A DNA stretch of 64,000 bases from Paenibacillus monticola (GCF_009664975.1 NZ_WJXB01000011.1:1-64000); one strand, 5' to 3'; counted from the first letter of the stretch, positions 42,752-52,107 are shown. Notes: generated by a model not told the origin, from the sequence alone. A program made the numbers and translations.

Positions 42752-43570
42752 TTAACCTTTAACTGCACCGGCTGCGATCCCTTTGATAATAAATTTCTGC
42801 ATGACCAGGAAGAACGCGATGACCGGAATCATCCCCATCACAGCATACGCGAACGCCAGATTCAGATCGCTGCTGTACTGCCCGAAGAAGAAATACTGCT
42901 GTAAAGGAATAGTCCGATATGAATTATCCTGTAAATATAGCAGCGGCAGCAAGAAATCGTTCCAAATATATAAGGCGTTTAATACGACTACCGTTGCCGT
43001 GACCGGCTTCAATAAGGGAATAATAATCCGCATAAAAATACCGGGAGTAGAACAGCCGTCTATTTTGGCAGCCTCTTCAATTTCCTTGGAAATCTGGCGG
43101 ATAAAGGCCGTATAAAAGAGCACACCTGTCTGAACACCAAACCCTCCGTAAATTAAAATAATTCCCCAATGGGTGTCGAGCATATGAAGGTTTTTACCCA
43201 GTTTGTAGAGCGGAAGCATCGTAACCTGAAAAGGAATCATCATCCCTGATAGAAAGAGCAGAAATATGATATTGTAAAAAGGTTTGTTCCTTCTGGCGAT
43301 CGAATAACCCGCAAGCGCGGATACAAGGACAATCAATATCACAGAAAGTGAGGTGATGATCAGACTATTGGTAATGGCTATAGGAAATTTCGAGGTTTCC
43401 CAGGCATGCCAGTAATTGGAGAGATCAAAGCTGGACGGCAACGCATAAAAGGAATCAAAGGTTTGTTTGGCCGTCTTAACTGACATCAGCACAGCCAGAT
43501 AAATAGGAAATAGAAAGACCACTGCTAAGAGCAATACAACAATGAATACAGCAACTTGATTCTTTTTCAT
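42752..43570 (-). CDS. Carbohydrate ABC transporter permease (MalG type)
   Basis: Integral membrane permease of 272 aa with six TM helices and the EAA loop (EEAAKIDGCSTPGIFMRIIIPLLKP). It pairs with the MalF-type permease encoded directly upstream; the stop and start codons overlap (TAATG). No ATPase gene is in the cluster, so a shared MsmX-like ATPase encoded elsewhere is expected. Alpha-galactosides are the likely cargo from context. Confidence 0.92.
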   Translation of the reverse strand: MKKNQVAVFIVVLLLAVVFLFPIYLAVLMSVKTAKQTFDSFYALPSSFDLSNYWHAWETSKFPIAITNSLIITSLSVILIVLVSALAGYSIARRNKPFYNIIFLLFLSGMMIPFQVTMLPLYKLGKNLHMLDTHWGIILIYGGFGVQTGVLFYTAFIRQISKEIEEAAKIDGCSTPGIFMRIIIPLLKPVTATVVVLNALYIWNDFLLPLLYLQDNSYRTIPLQQYFFFGQYSSDLNLAFAYAVMGMIPVIAFFLVMQKFIIKGIAAGAVKG

Positions 43571-44448
43571 TACATCTCCACTTCCCGTCTTCTGGAGATG
43601 GACATCTGAACAACAGTTACAACTACTAGAATTAAGAAAAACATCATGGATAACGCCATCCCGTAACCACCCTTAAAGGATGAAAATGAAGTTCTGTAAA
43701 TGTAGGTGGACACTACCTCTGTGGAGAAGCCAGGTCCTCCTTTTGTTGTTACATATACCAGGTCAAATACCTTTAACGAGCCTGTCAGCACAAGCAGCAG
43801 ATTAATAGTGACCGAAGGGGCGAGCAGGGGCAGTGTAATATACCAGAACGCCTTGCCGGAACCTGCACCGTCGATCTTTGCACTTTCGTGCAATTCATTC
43901 GGAATCCCTTGCAGACCCGCTATATAGATAATCATAGGCGCTCCCACACCCTGCCACAGAGCGACAAGAATCAGACCAAATAAGGCATAGTCAGGATTGC
44001 CCAGTGGACTGGTGACATCAAGCCCTAAATGACTAAGCAGCGTAGGAATACCCGTGCTGTAGTTGTAGCTCCAAATAAATCCCGACAGCACAATAGAAAT
44101 AACACTTGGCAGGAAAAAGATCGTCCGAAAGATATTTCTAAATGGCAAGAAAGAATCCAATACCAAGGCTAGCAGCAGCGAGATCACATTTACGAGAATC
44201 GTCAGAATCAATGCATATTTGAACGTGTTCCATAACGCTTCCCAAAAACCGGGATCTTGAAACGCCTGCACGTAATTATCCCAACCAATCGAAGCAAAGG
44301 TATTCGAAACTCCATCCCAATTCGTGAACGAATATCTGGCTCCCATAATCAAAGGAATGACAACTGCCATTACAAATAAACAGATTCCTGGCAAAATAAA
44401 GAGTAAATACCACATTTCTTTCCGCATGGCTTGTTTTAAGTTTCCCAT
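43570..44448 (-). CDS. Carbohydrate ABC transporter permease (MalF type)
   Basis: 292-aa permease with six TM helices and the EAA motif (ELHESAKIDGAGSGKAFWYITLPLLAP, in parts). The ATG at 44448 is chosen because the GGGAGAGGAT site overlaps the codons of an earlier in-frame ATG. It follows the binding-protein gene by 65 nt and is coupled to the second permease. Confidence 0.92.
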   Translation of the reverse strand: MGNLKQAMRKEMWYLLFILPGICLFVMAVVIPLIMGARYSFTNWDGVSNTFASIGWDNYVQAFQDPGFWEALWNTFKYALILTILVNVISLLLALVLDSFLPFRNIFRTIFFLPSVISIVLSGFIWSYNYSTGIPTLLSHLGLDVTSPLGNPDYALFGLILVALWQGVGAPMIIYIAGLQGIPNELHESAKIDGAGSGKAFWYITLPLLAPSVTINLLLVLTGSLKVFDLVYVTTKGGPGFSTEVVSTYIYRTSFSSFKGGYGMALSMMFFLILVVVTVVQMSISRRREVEM

Positions 44449-44513
44449 AGGTCCATCCTCTCCCAAACAGACAAAAGGCACAGGCTATACCCATGCCTTC
44501 TATCTAGTAAGCC

Positions 44514-45839
44514 TTATTTATGGTTTTTGCTTAACCAAGCATCCATATCGGCAATGATTTTATCTGGTGTTGTTTTCTTGAAGAACAGATTTTGCAGGTT
44601 CTGATCGAATTGTGCTCTCCAATCAATCGTTGTTTTGGCTAAATAAAGCTGGGAATCATACGTTTGTCCGTTATCGAAATACGGCTGGAGGTCTTTGATG
44701 GCCGGAGCGATATCGGTTGAAGTGCCTTTTACGTAGCTCAAAGATTTGATATTCTCAACCCAGGCGTCTCCGCCCTCTTTGCTAGACATATAATCCAGAA
44801 ATTTAATAGCTGCTTCCTTGTGTTTGGTATTGCTGCCAATCGCCAGCGAAGCATCGGCATTAAAGTCCAAATTATTCAGACTCTCATCGTTGCTGAAAGG
44901 GTACGGGAAGTAACCTAAGTCATTATTGTACAAGTCAGGATTCTTCTTCTCGATATCTGGCAACGGCCAGGTTCCCATGTACATCATCCCGACATTGCCC
45001 TTGGCGAACAGGTCTACTACACCGTTATAATCCACGCCGAGTTGATCCTTATTGCCAAGTTCAAACATTTGTTGAGCATGCTCTATTGTCGTTCTTACAG
45101 CAGGGTTATCGGCAAATTTCGCTGCTCCCGTCTCGATCTTCTCGAAGAAGTCGGGTTGGCCATCAACCAGAGCAGAGATACTTGGCATATCACGGGTATT
45201 CCACATAGTGAGTGTCCAACCATCTTTCCAGCCCAAGGCGAATGGTGTTTTACCAGCTGCCTTAATCTTTTCTGCGGCTGCAATCATTGCATCATAGGTT
45301 CTTGGAACCTCAAGCCCCAGATCCTTGAATATCTTCTTGTTGTAGAACACGGCAATCGGGTTTGCATTCAACGGCATAATGTAATTTTTCCCGTTGGTGG
45401 CTTGACCCTTCACCACATTGTCATCGAAATTGTTCAAAAAGGGCTGGCCGGTCAAATCGGCCAAATAACCGCCGTCCGCAAATAATTGAGTGTTAAATCC
45501 GGCATTCAGAGTAAAGACATCAATAACGTCTCCGCCTGCCAATTTGGTCTTCAGCAGCGTGTAATAATCATCATATTTGACAGGCTGTACCTCTACCTTG
45601 ATATTTGGGTTTTCAGTTTCAAACTGTTCAACAATTTTAGCGATCTGATCAGTAAAGTCACTTTTGAAATGCATAAACTTAATGGTCACTGGTTCTTCAG
45701 TTGCAGTGTTGGCAGGTGCATTGGTAACTGCTGCATTGGTATTCCCGTTAGCAGCCGGCTTCTCATTGTTGCCTCCACATGCGGACAATACGAGACTGAA
45801 TAGTAGAACACAGAGGCCTAACGGCATCAGCTTCTTCAA
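44514..45839 (-). CDS. Carbohydrate ABC transporter solute-binding lipoprotein
   Basis: Extracytoplasmic binding protein of 441 aa. A lipoprotein signal peptide ends with the lipobox VLSAC near residue 21, followed by an Asn/Ala/Thr linker and an SBP_bac_1-type fold (ITVKFMHFKSDFTDQI-like start, MPLNANPIAVFYNKKIF, FALGWKDGWT, GNVGMMYMGTWPLPD, IGSNTKHKEAAIKFLDYM). The start is TTG with AAGGGGG 7 nt upstream. First gene of the transport operon; cargo inferred as an alpha-galactoside from the adjoining GH36 gene. Confidence 0.92.
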   Translation of the reverse strand: MKKLMPLGLCVLLFSLVLSACGGNNEKPAANGNTNAAVTNAPANTATEEPVTIKFMHFKSDFTDQIAKIVEQFETENPNIKVEVQPVKYDDYYTLLKTKLAGGDVIDVFTLNAGFNTQLFADGGYLADLTGQPFLNNFDDNVVKGQATNGKNYIMPLNANPIAVFYNKKIFKDLGLEVPRTYDAMIAAAEKIKAAGKTPFALGWKDGWTLTMWNTRDMPSISALVDGQPDFFEKIETGAAKFADNPAVRTTIEHAQQMFELGNKDQLGVDYNGVVDLFAKGNVGMMYMGTWPLPDIEKKNPDLYNNDLGYFPYPFSNDESLNNLDFNADASLAIGSNTKHKEAAIKFLDYMSSKEGGDAWVENIKSLSYVKGTSTDIAPAIKDLQPYFDNGQTYDSQLYLAKTTIDWRAQFDQNLQNLFFKKTTPDKIIADMDAWLSKNHK

Positions 45840-45897
45840 ATTTTTTCCCCCTTCATCTTTTTTAGCAAGGAACGATTTGTGCTTCGTCCTGCTTCTA

Positions 45898-45911
45898 TCG
45901 TACCGATTTCA
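45898..45911 (-). promoter_or_regulatory. Possible catabolite-responsive element (cre)
   Basis: Minus-strand TGAAATCGGTACGA matches the cre pattern TGWAANCGNTNWCA at 12 of 14 positions, about 60 nt upstream of the binding-protein gene. CcpA control is plausible for this operon but rests on this site alone. Confidence 0.3.
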
Positions 45912-45963
45912 AGGAGAACTAGTAATGTAATAAATGGTCAGTCTCATGTTCAATATTTTGTAT

Positions 45964-47550
45964 TCACTGTGGGTTCAGCTGCGATTCGCGGTATTCGGAG
46001 GGGGTCTGGCCGGTGTTTTTTTTGAATACCTGACTGAAGTAACGCTGGTTCTCATAGCCGACCAATTCGGAGATATCACTGATCTTTCGATCGAACGAAT
46101 GCAGCAGCTCACAAGCCTTTTCGATTCTTTTGCGAGTCACATATTCGATGAAGTTCTCCTGGGTAACCGTTTTGAAGAGCTTGCTCAAATAGCTGGGGTC
46201 CATATGAAAGCGCGTAGCTACATCAATCAGACTCACATCTTCAAAATAATGATTATCTAAAAAAACCACAATGTCCTGAATCAATTGTACGGATTCCGAC
46301 TCTTTACGATGGGCGCCATATCTATCAATCGCTTCTATCCACTGATTTAGCAGTAAACTGAGCGCACGGTCATCCAGAACGCCTGTAAGGGCATCCGAAT
46401 TGAAGAGCGAGGGAAGGGCCACCGCCATTCCTTTCAGCTCTGAACTAGCGATCTCCATAATCATGGCCAACTCCTGATGAACCTGACTGAGCGTTATGTT
46501 GGTGCTAGCGCTTACTCTCTGTCTATAATCATTCAACAGTGTACGGCTATCCTTCACATTCCCCGCGGCCAACGCTTGCCGGATGGCTTGCCTGTCAAAG
46601 GAGGTCAAGATCTGCTCCCCCTTACCTTCACCCGTAACTTCTGCCAGGGAAATCAACAGATCTGTAGCATGCAGCCCCTGCTGTTCAATAGCCTGATTAG
46701 CAGCACGAAAGGCCTCCGGAAGCTCCAGCAAAGATTCGTACACCGGACTGATCCCCACGAGAATATCCAGCTTCAGCATCCGATGAACCGCGTGATTAAA
46801 TTCAGTTAACCAGCCGATAGTCTCATCATTGGATAAGGTTTCATCCAGAATGAGGCAAATTCTCATCCGGTCATCCGATTTATATACAAGAGCCAACTCG
46901 TCCGGCATAAGCTCTTGTAAAATATTCTCAATACTATACATCAGCAAATCCGCATTCCCATGAAAATTGGTGCGTGCAGTTTCATGAAACTGGCGGAACA
47001 TGATGACAACCAGCCGATAGCTTCCCACGGTGTTAGCAATTCGCAGCTCTTCCGTTTGCTGATCGATATCCGATTTATTAGTAATCCGCCGACTGGTCAC
47101 ATTTTGCAAAAATACGCTTCTCTTCAGCTTCCAGAGATCTCTAGTCTCCTTCTGCTGCTGTTGCAAGCTCATATAGCTGCGAATGGATTCTGTCGCCTTC
47201 ACCATCGAACTCTGCAAATCTACCATGGATACCGGTTTAAGCAAATATTCACAGGCTTGGTACCTGATCGCTGCCTTCAAATATTCAAACTGGGAGTACC
47301 CGCTGATCACGATCACCTTAATATCGCTATGCATAGCATGCAGGGTCTCCAAGAACAGTTGGCCATTCATGACCGGCATATTCATATCGGTTACGATAAT
47401 ATGAGGCTTGTTAAGCTGAATTAACTTCAGCGCTTCTTCGCCATGTTTGGCTTCGGCTATCACCTCAACATCCAGTGAGAGCTCGCTGATCATTTTGCTG
47501 ATGGATTTCCGTCCCCAAGATTCATCATCCACAACCATCACTTTATACAT
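45964..47550 (-). CDS. AraC-type response regulator (YesN-like)
   Basis: Two-component regulator of 528 aa with an N-terminal receiver (VVDDESWGRKS, phospho-Asp in IIVTDMNMPVMNG, Lys in YLLKPVS), a middle ligand-like region and a C-terminal AraC helix-turn-helix (VSLIDVATRFHMDPSYLSKLFKTVTQENFIEYVTRKRI, in parts; YENQRYFSQVFKKNTGQTPSEYR). It overlaps the kinase gene by one base. It likely activates the neighbouring transporter and alpha-galactosidase operon in response to extracellular sugar. Confidence 0.92.
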   Translation of the reverse strand: MYKVMVVDDESWGRKSISKMISELSLDVEVIAEAKHGEEALKLIQLNKPHIIVTDMNMPVMNGQLFLETLHAMHSDIKVIVISGYSQFEYLKAAIRYQACEYLLKPVSMVDLQSSMVKATESIRSYMSLQQQQKETRDLWKLKRSVFLQNVTSRRITNKSDIDQQTEELRIANTVGSYRLVVIMFRQFHETARTNFHGNADLLMYSIENILQELMPDELALVYKSDDRMRICLILDETLSNDETIGWLTEFNHAVHRMLKLDILVGISPVYESLLELPEAFRAANQAIEQQGLHATDLLISLAEVTGEGKGEQILTSFDRQAIRQALAAGNVKDSRTLLNDYRQRVSASTNITLSQVHQELAMIMEIASSELKGMAVALPSLFNSDALTGVLDDRALSLLLNQWIEAIDRYGAHRKESESVQLIQDIVVFLDNHYFEDVSLIDVATRFHMDPSYLSKLFKTVTQENFIEYVTRKRIEKACELLHSFDRKISDISELVGYENQRYFSQVFKKNTGQTPSEYRESQLNPQ

Positions 47551-49334
47551 TATTGACCTCCTGATTGCTTATACGGAATTCTGATTTCTACGGTCATACC
47601 CGCGCCAGACTTGCTGTCCAGTCGGAGACCATACGAGGGTCCATAGAACAATCTGATCCGCTCATGGACATTCCGCAGTCCAATCGACACACCAGAGAAC
47701 ACTTCAGAGGAGGGATACTCCAGTGCAGATTGCAGCGCAGTCAGCTTTCCTTCTTCCATGCCGGGTCCATTATCTTGAATCGTGATCAGCACATCGTCCC
47801 CAGACCTCACCGCAGCTACCCACACCTGAAGCCTGTGCTGCTCCTCTTTACCCATAGCATGCACAATCGTATTCTCCATCACCGGCTGCAGCACAAACCG
47901 GATAACGGAGCAGTCCATTAATTGTGATTGGACATTAAATTCCATCTGCAGCGAATCCTCGAACCGGAGCTGTTGAATGTATAAGTAATTATTCAGATGG
48001 GCCAGCTCCAAGCCAAGCGTGGATTCCATATTTCCTTCATAGAAGCTGTAGCGGAACATATCCCCCAAGGCACGGCACATTTCATGAATTTCGTAATCGC
48101 CAATGAGCACAGCTTTGCCGCCAATGGTCTGTAGCGTGTTGTATAGGAAATGCGGATTAATCTGCATCTGGAGCGCCAGAAACTGCGCTTCCTTGTTCCG
48201 CAGCTGCATTTTGTATTCTTTTTCAATCAAATCCTGAATTTTCTCGGTCATGAAATTGAAGTTAGCCGTTAGCTCCGACAAATCATCATGCCAGCGGTTA
48301 GGCTTCAAAGTGACATTGAAATTGCCATTGCGGACAGATCTCATCGCTTTTCCAAGAAACTGTATCGGTCTCGTGATATACTGCTGGGCTAGTAGAGAGA
48401 AGATAGCAATAACCAGCATCACAAGCACAAACACCATAATTGTGATCCGTAACGTGTTCTTGCGGTTATGTGCCAGCTCGGTACTCGGATAAATAATACT
48501 AAGTCCAATATTGGAATGGTCGAGGAATGAAGTACTGGCGAGCAAATTGCGCCCCTCTGAAAAATGTAATTCATGCTCATCACTATCAATCAACGTGGCA
48601 GGACGCGTAAAAGGTTCTATTTCCTGGGCATAGGTTTCGTTCGTCTGATAAAATCTTTCGCCATGTTCATTCTGCAATACAATCACATTGGGTGTCCGGT
48701 TATACGTCTCCATCATCTTGGAGAAATCCTTGCCTTTTACATAAAAAATCAATGAACCAAATTTCTTTTTGTAGAAAGGATCATAAATGGTCATGGCATA
48801 TACGAACAGATCCTGCTGTAAGGCGGGGTCCTTGTAGGTAAACATCAGGGAATGCTGAAACGGCAGATCCGCAATTTCCTTGTAGTGAGGCACTTGCTCA
48901 TTAAGCGTAATCGCATTATAACTGTCAGCTCTAGACCAGGTGTCCTGAACCGTATTATTCGTCCCAAGCACTACAATTTTGATGACATCGGTATTCTTGC
49001 TCACCACCAGCCGATAATAGCTGGCCAAGGACTCTCTGATGTCAATAATATTGGCATCATTATAATTCGTGCCATTCTCCATTAAATCGAGCACACTCTT
49101 AAATCCGTATACCTGTAGCGCCGATGTTGAAATATTGCGGAAATATTGATCCAGATAATCCGATAAATATTCAGCATTCTGATCAGAACTGCGGACCATC
49201 GCTTGCTCCAAAGAACGGGTGCTCGACTGGTAAAATAGATAGGACAAAATAAGTAAAGGGACCAGGGAAATCAGGATGTTGCTCCATACGATTTTGGTAC
49301 GGATGCTGCGATTCATGAATAGCCAATTGATCAT
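47550..49334 (-). CDS. Sensor histidine kinase, YesM type
   Basis: Membrane sensor of 594 aa. TM1 is at about residues 15-37, followed by a ~250-residue extracellular domain (dCache-like), TM2 near 295-317 (IMVFVLVMLVIAIFSLLA), HAMP, His_kinase domain with the phospho-His in QMQINPHFLYNTLQTI, and an HATPase domain (DNGPGMEEGKL, GLRNVHERIRLFYG). GGGGGGAACTGGGA precedes the ATG. Forms an operon with the AraC-type regulator. Its upstream region is occupied by copy 2 of the structured repeat, so its promoter must lie in or beyond that repeat. Confidence 0.92.
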   Translation of the reverse strand: MINWLFMNRSIRTKIVWSNILISLVPLLILSYLFYQSSTRSLEQAMVRSSDQNAEYLSDYLDQYFRNISTSALQVYGFKSVLDLMENGTNYNDANIIDIRESLASYYRLVVSKNTDVIKIVVLGTNNTVQDTWSRADSYNAITLNEQVPHYKEIADLPFQHSLMFTYKDPALQQDLFVYAMTIYDPFYKKKFGSLIFYVKGKDFSKMMETYNRTPNVIVLQNEHGERFYQTNETYAQEIEPFTRPATLIDSDEHELHFSEGRNLLASTSFLDHSNIGLSIIYPSTELAHNRKNTLRITIMVFVLVMLVIAIFSLLAQQYITRPIQFLGKAMRSVRNGNFNVTLKPNRWHDDLSELTANFNFMTEKIQDLIEKEYKMQLRNKEAQFLALQMQINPHFLYNTLQTIGGKAVLIGDYEIHEMCRALGDMFRYSFYEGNMESTLGLELAHLNNYLYIQQLRFEDSLQMEFNVQSQLMDCSVIRFVLQPVMENTIVHAMGKEEQHRLQVWVAAVRSGDDVLITIQDNGPGMEEGKLTALQSALEYPSSEVFSGVSIGLRNVHERIRLFYGPSYGLRLDSKSGAGMTVEIRIPYKQSGGQ

Positions 49335-49370
49335 TCCCAGTTCCCCCCTTGTTGTAAAAGCGGCATCATC

Positions 49371-49514
49371 GTAACTGCGGTGAATATTTGGACTTCCGGC
49401 CGCTGTTTGCGGATGAAATCCGGAGACAGCTTATGCTTTCGATGCGAGCTTTCCTACGGAAAGCTTTCGGGCGGTCGCTATCGCTCCTACAGTTCCAAAA
49501 TCCCCCTCCGTTAC
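49371..49514 (+). repeat. Structured interspersed repeat, copy 2 (plus orientation)
   Basis: 144 bp from GTAACTGCGGTGAATATTTG to TCCCCCTCCGTTAC. Relative to copy 1 it lacks about 30 bp lying between two CGCTGTT direct repeats, removing the left arm of the large hairpin, but retains the GCTTTCC/GGAAAGC hairpin and the GCGGTCGCTATCGCTCCTAC block. Confidence 0.85.
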
Positions 49515-49549
49515 TTCTGCCTTTTGTTACATTCTTTAGTTAATCCTAT

Positions 49550-50488
49550 CTAGGTTATATTTATCTCAAGAAACCAGCGGTATATACCCTGGCCCTCGAC
49601 GACGGCTGCTTCGTTTCGCGGAATAGCCTGCTGGAGACTGTCCATTCTGCCGGTTGCCGGTTCAAGTGCAACATGATAGTTTCCGCCATAGCCGGCATAA
49701 TTGGCCCATACTGCCAGATAGGGAACCTGCTCCGCCGGAAAAGTGAACCATAAGGCTTCACCAGTCACGGGGTCACTAATCCCGACGAAACCATCACCAA
49801 GCTTGCCAGTGAAATAGTATTTCTCGGCGAAGTTGCCTGCCGCTGGCTCCATGGTACTCAGGTCAACTATTCCGGCAGCAGTTTGGACAAAAGGCCAAGA
49901 GCGTGTGTCCTGAGATACTCCTAAACGTCCGCCCTCTGAATACGCTACCTCTATTTCCTTTAATTCGCTAGGCATGTGCAGTTGCATCCCTTCATGGATT
50001 TGCAATAATGGATGCGCTGCCCATAGAAAGGAGAATGGAGAATCCGACTTATTCGTCAGTGTATAGTCGATACGAATTGTACCTTCTGTAGCACAGGAAT
50101 ACACCTTCTCCAACAAATAAGGAAGTTGTACCCCTTCCACACGGCAATGCAAAGCTGACCCTGTACAATGATGCTCCCAGCCAAGGGACCAGACCTCACC
50201 GTGGTCAGGAATAGCTCTGTCCTGCCAAGGCTGCTGCGGATACATGCAGGCATCAATACAAGGAAACATCTCATCCCACCCACTCTCGTCCCCCGCTGCG
50301 AAGGAGGAACCATACCCTCCGTTCCCTAACGGTTTCCCGCTACGCCATAACCATTCTCGGTCTGTCTTGCGGTTGCGCAGTGTAATCATCTTACTGCCGA
50401 GCTCCGGAATAATTCCTATGGACACCAGATCTGTCTCGCCGATCCAAGCGGCATACCCCTCAATTTCTGCCTTCCGCCATATCATCAT
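49550..50488 (-). CDS. Aldose 1-epimerase-like protein
   Basis: A 312-aa galactose-mutarotase-fold protein: IIPELGSKMITLRNRKT at the N-terminus, GWDEMFPCIDACMYP, PDHGEVWSLGWEH (His at the usual catalytic place), FLWAAHPLLQIHEGM and VALEPATGRMDSL (Glu context). It may interconvert sugar anomers released by alpha-galactosidase. GGAGGGGAATT precedes the ATG. It is transcribed toward the YesM gene, with repeat copy 2 between them. The fold is fairly certain; the exact substrate is not. Confidence 0.8.
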   Translation of the reverse strand: MMIWRKAEIEGYAAWIGETDLVSIGIIPELGSKMITLRNRKTDREWLWRSGKPLGNGGYGSSFAAGDESGWDEMFPCIDACMYPQQPWQDRAIPDHGEVWSLGWEHHCTGSALHCRVEGVQLPYLLEKVYSCATEGTIRIDYTLTNKSDSPFSFLWAAHPLLQIHEGMQLHMPSELKEIEVAYSEGGRLGVSQDTRSWPFVQTAAGIVDLSTMEPAAGNFAEKYYFTGKLGDGFVGISDPVTGEALWFTFPAEQVPYLAVWANYAGYGGNYHVALEPATGRMDSLQQAIPRNEAAVVEGQGIYRWFLEINIT

Positions 50489-50642
50489 AATTCCCCTCCG
50501 TCCAAATTATAGATCACCTATTTCGATCATCACATATCCTTATACTAACGCCCAACCTTGGATGAACCAATTGACGAAATGCGGTTGATGATGGACGATA
50601 TTATGATTTCAAGATCAAGAATAGTTATGAGTTGGAATGAAA

Positions 50643-50678
50643 AAGGGATAAGCAGCTCAAACTCGCTGCTTATCCCTT
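50643..50678. terminator. Bidirectional terminator, duplicated copy left of the hydrolase gene
   Basis: Perfect 14-bp stem AAGGGATAAGCAGC/GCTGCTTATCCCTT with loop TCAAACTC. Almost the same hairpin recurs at 52108-52147. AACCCAGATCCCCCA follows at 50692-50706, matching the exonuclease 3' end. Confidence 0.85.
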
Positions 50679-50733
50679 CTCCTGTGCTCTGAACCCAGAT
50701 CCCCCAACATGATATCTTACTTTGGCATCTATT

Positions 50734-51555
50734 TTAAATTGTTTTTAACCAACTCAAGATTCTATCTACTGATTCCATATATCTCTGCCCTACGAGCAAT
50801 CCGGTATGAGTTGTGCCCCAAAGTCCTGTATAGTCAGCATGGAGGTGCTCAGCTGACAAGCTACCCCGAATGTCATCGTCCTCACTGTTTACTGCACTGA
50901 TAACCAAGCACGGGCAAGATATTGAACTGCTGTCTATGGATATACCCTTTGCCCCGAAATGAAAAGAAAAAACGCTAAATGCTTTTGATGACTCCATTGT
51001 CAGATACTTTCTTTGAAATTCAATGTCATCTGACGTTTCATCTAAACTTGAATCCTCTTCACGGGCTGGGGCAGGCAATATGATACCAGGTGTCGTCTGG
51101 ACTATATCTTTGTATGGCATTGCTTCATATACTTCTTTGCTTATACTTGAATCGATCAAGACCAAACCTTCGATCTCGGCGGTTTCAGCCAACTTCTGGC
51201 TCAAAATCCCTCCCATACTAAATCCGATAAGGATCGGTGGAACATCACATTCAGCGATAACTTTTTTAATATCCTCCAAATAATCCTCAAAAGTAATCTT
51301 AGTCATATCCATGAGCCTGCTCTTATAGTGACTCCTCAAATTCATAACGTAGCATTTCCACCCCTCACTGATAAAATGAGGTATGTATTTACTCCACATC
51401 CAACTTCCTGTGTAGGCACCGTGTACAAACAGTAAAGGAGCCCTTTTTTTAGTTTCTTCTGTGCTATACTCCCCCTCGAATATCTCTAGAAATAAATCAT
51501 CCCCCCCAATATATTTCTCCGTGTGATAGGGTAATTGTTTCGTAAAATCTTTCAT
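50734..51555 (-). CDS. Alpha/beta-hydrolase
   Basis: A 273-aa alpha/beta-hydrolase: LLFVHGAYTGSWMWSKYI (oxyanion loop), nucleophile Ser in ILIGFSMGGILSQKL, and a late His in WGTTHTGLLVG. No signal peptide. GAGGAGG precedes the ATG. It follows a marR gene by 54 nt, and that gap holds a second copy of the marR operator, so it is probably derepressed by a ligand of the MarR protein. The substrate is unknown. AT-rich compared with flanking genes and bounded by duplicated terminators, hinting at acquisition. Confidence 0.85.
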   Translation of the reverse strand: MKDFTKQLPYHTEKYIGGDDLFLEIFEGEYSTEETKKRAPLLFVHGAYTGSWMWSKYIPHFISEGWKCYVMNLRSHYKSRLMDMTKITFEDYLEDIKKVIAECDVPPILIGFSMGGILSQKLAETAEIEGLVLIDSSISKEVYEAMPYKDIVQTTPGIILPAPAREEDSSLDETSDDIEFQRKYLTMESSKAFSVFSFHFGAKGISIDSSSISCPCLVISAVNSEDDDIRGSLSAEHLHADYTGLWGTTHTGLLVGQRYMESVDRILSWLKTI

Positions 51556-51580
51556 GATTTATTTCCTCCTCATCATCATT

Positions 51581-51598
51581 TAGTTTGATATAAAACTA
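51581..51598. promoter_or_regulatory. MarR operator between marR and the hydrolase gene
   Basis: TAGTTTGATATAAAACTA is a near-palindrome matching the site in the marR promoter (TAGTTTGATATCAAACCA) at 16 of 18 positions. Confidence 0.6.
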
Positions 51599-51609
51599 TT
51601 TGAGAAAAA

Positions 51610-52032
51610 TTAAAAGTTGTCATAAACCTTTTTTAAAATGTTAAGCAGGTCTTCTTTTTCTTTTTCAGAGATGTTTAAGTAAAACACATCTAACATTTCT
51701 TTAGATATCGTTTCAAAGATTGGTTCCAGTTCACTCCCCTTAGGAGTCAAAGTAACATATACAACCCTTGTGTCCTCTCTGTCCCTTTCCTTTGTCACAT
51801 ATCCGAGCCGGACCAACTTGTCGACAAGTGCTGTGACTGTAGATTTATCCTTCCCAATCGTTTTAGAAATGTCCGCCATAGTGAGTCTGGGCTTCTTAAA
51901 TAACGCATAGATGATATCCCCATGCGAAGTGATAATACCGTCTATCCCATGCTTCATCATTTCTGCCACGATAAACCGATTGACTTTATTCTTAATTTTA
52001 GAAATTAATGAAATAGCATCTCTTTTTTCCAT
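51610..52032 (-). CDS. MarR-family transcriptional regulator
   Basis: A 140-aa winged-helix dimer: dimerisation helix (LISKIKNKVNRFIVAEMM), HTH (LTMADISKTIGKDKSTVTALVDKLVRLGYVTKE, in parts) and the wing DREDTRVVYVTLTPKG. The ATG at 52032 gives the usual family length; longer frames begin upstream of the promoter. The -10 box ends only 7 nt before the ATG, so the mRNA is probably leaderless. It likely represses itself and the downstream hydrolase through TTTGATATMAAA sites. The ligand is unknown. Confidence 0.9.
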   Translation of the reverse strand: MEKRDAISLISKIKNKVNRFIVAEMMKHGIDGIITSHGDIIYALFKKPRLTMADISKTIGKDKSTVTALVDKLVRLGYVTKERDREDTRVVYVTLTPKGSELEPIFETISKEMLDVFYLNISEKEKEDLLNILKKVYDNF

Positions 52033-52038
52033 GACCAC

Positions 52039-52067
52039 ATTATAGTTTGATATCAAACCAATGTCAA
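52039..52067 (-). promoter_or_regulatory. Consensus promoter with embedded operator for marR
   Basis: Minus-strand TTGACA (52062-52067), a 17-nt spacer and TATAAT (52039-52044): both hexamers are perfect. The spacer holds the palindrome GTTTGATATCAAAC, so a bound repressor would block RNA polymerase. Confidence 0.85.
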
Positions 52068-52107
52068 ATGGTCTTGGTACGCTCAAAGATACCTTAGCAG
52101 AATGCAA

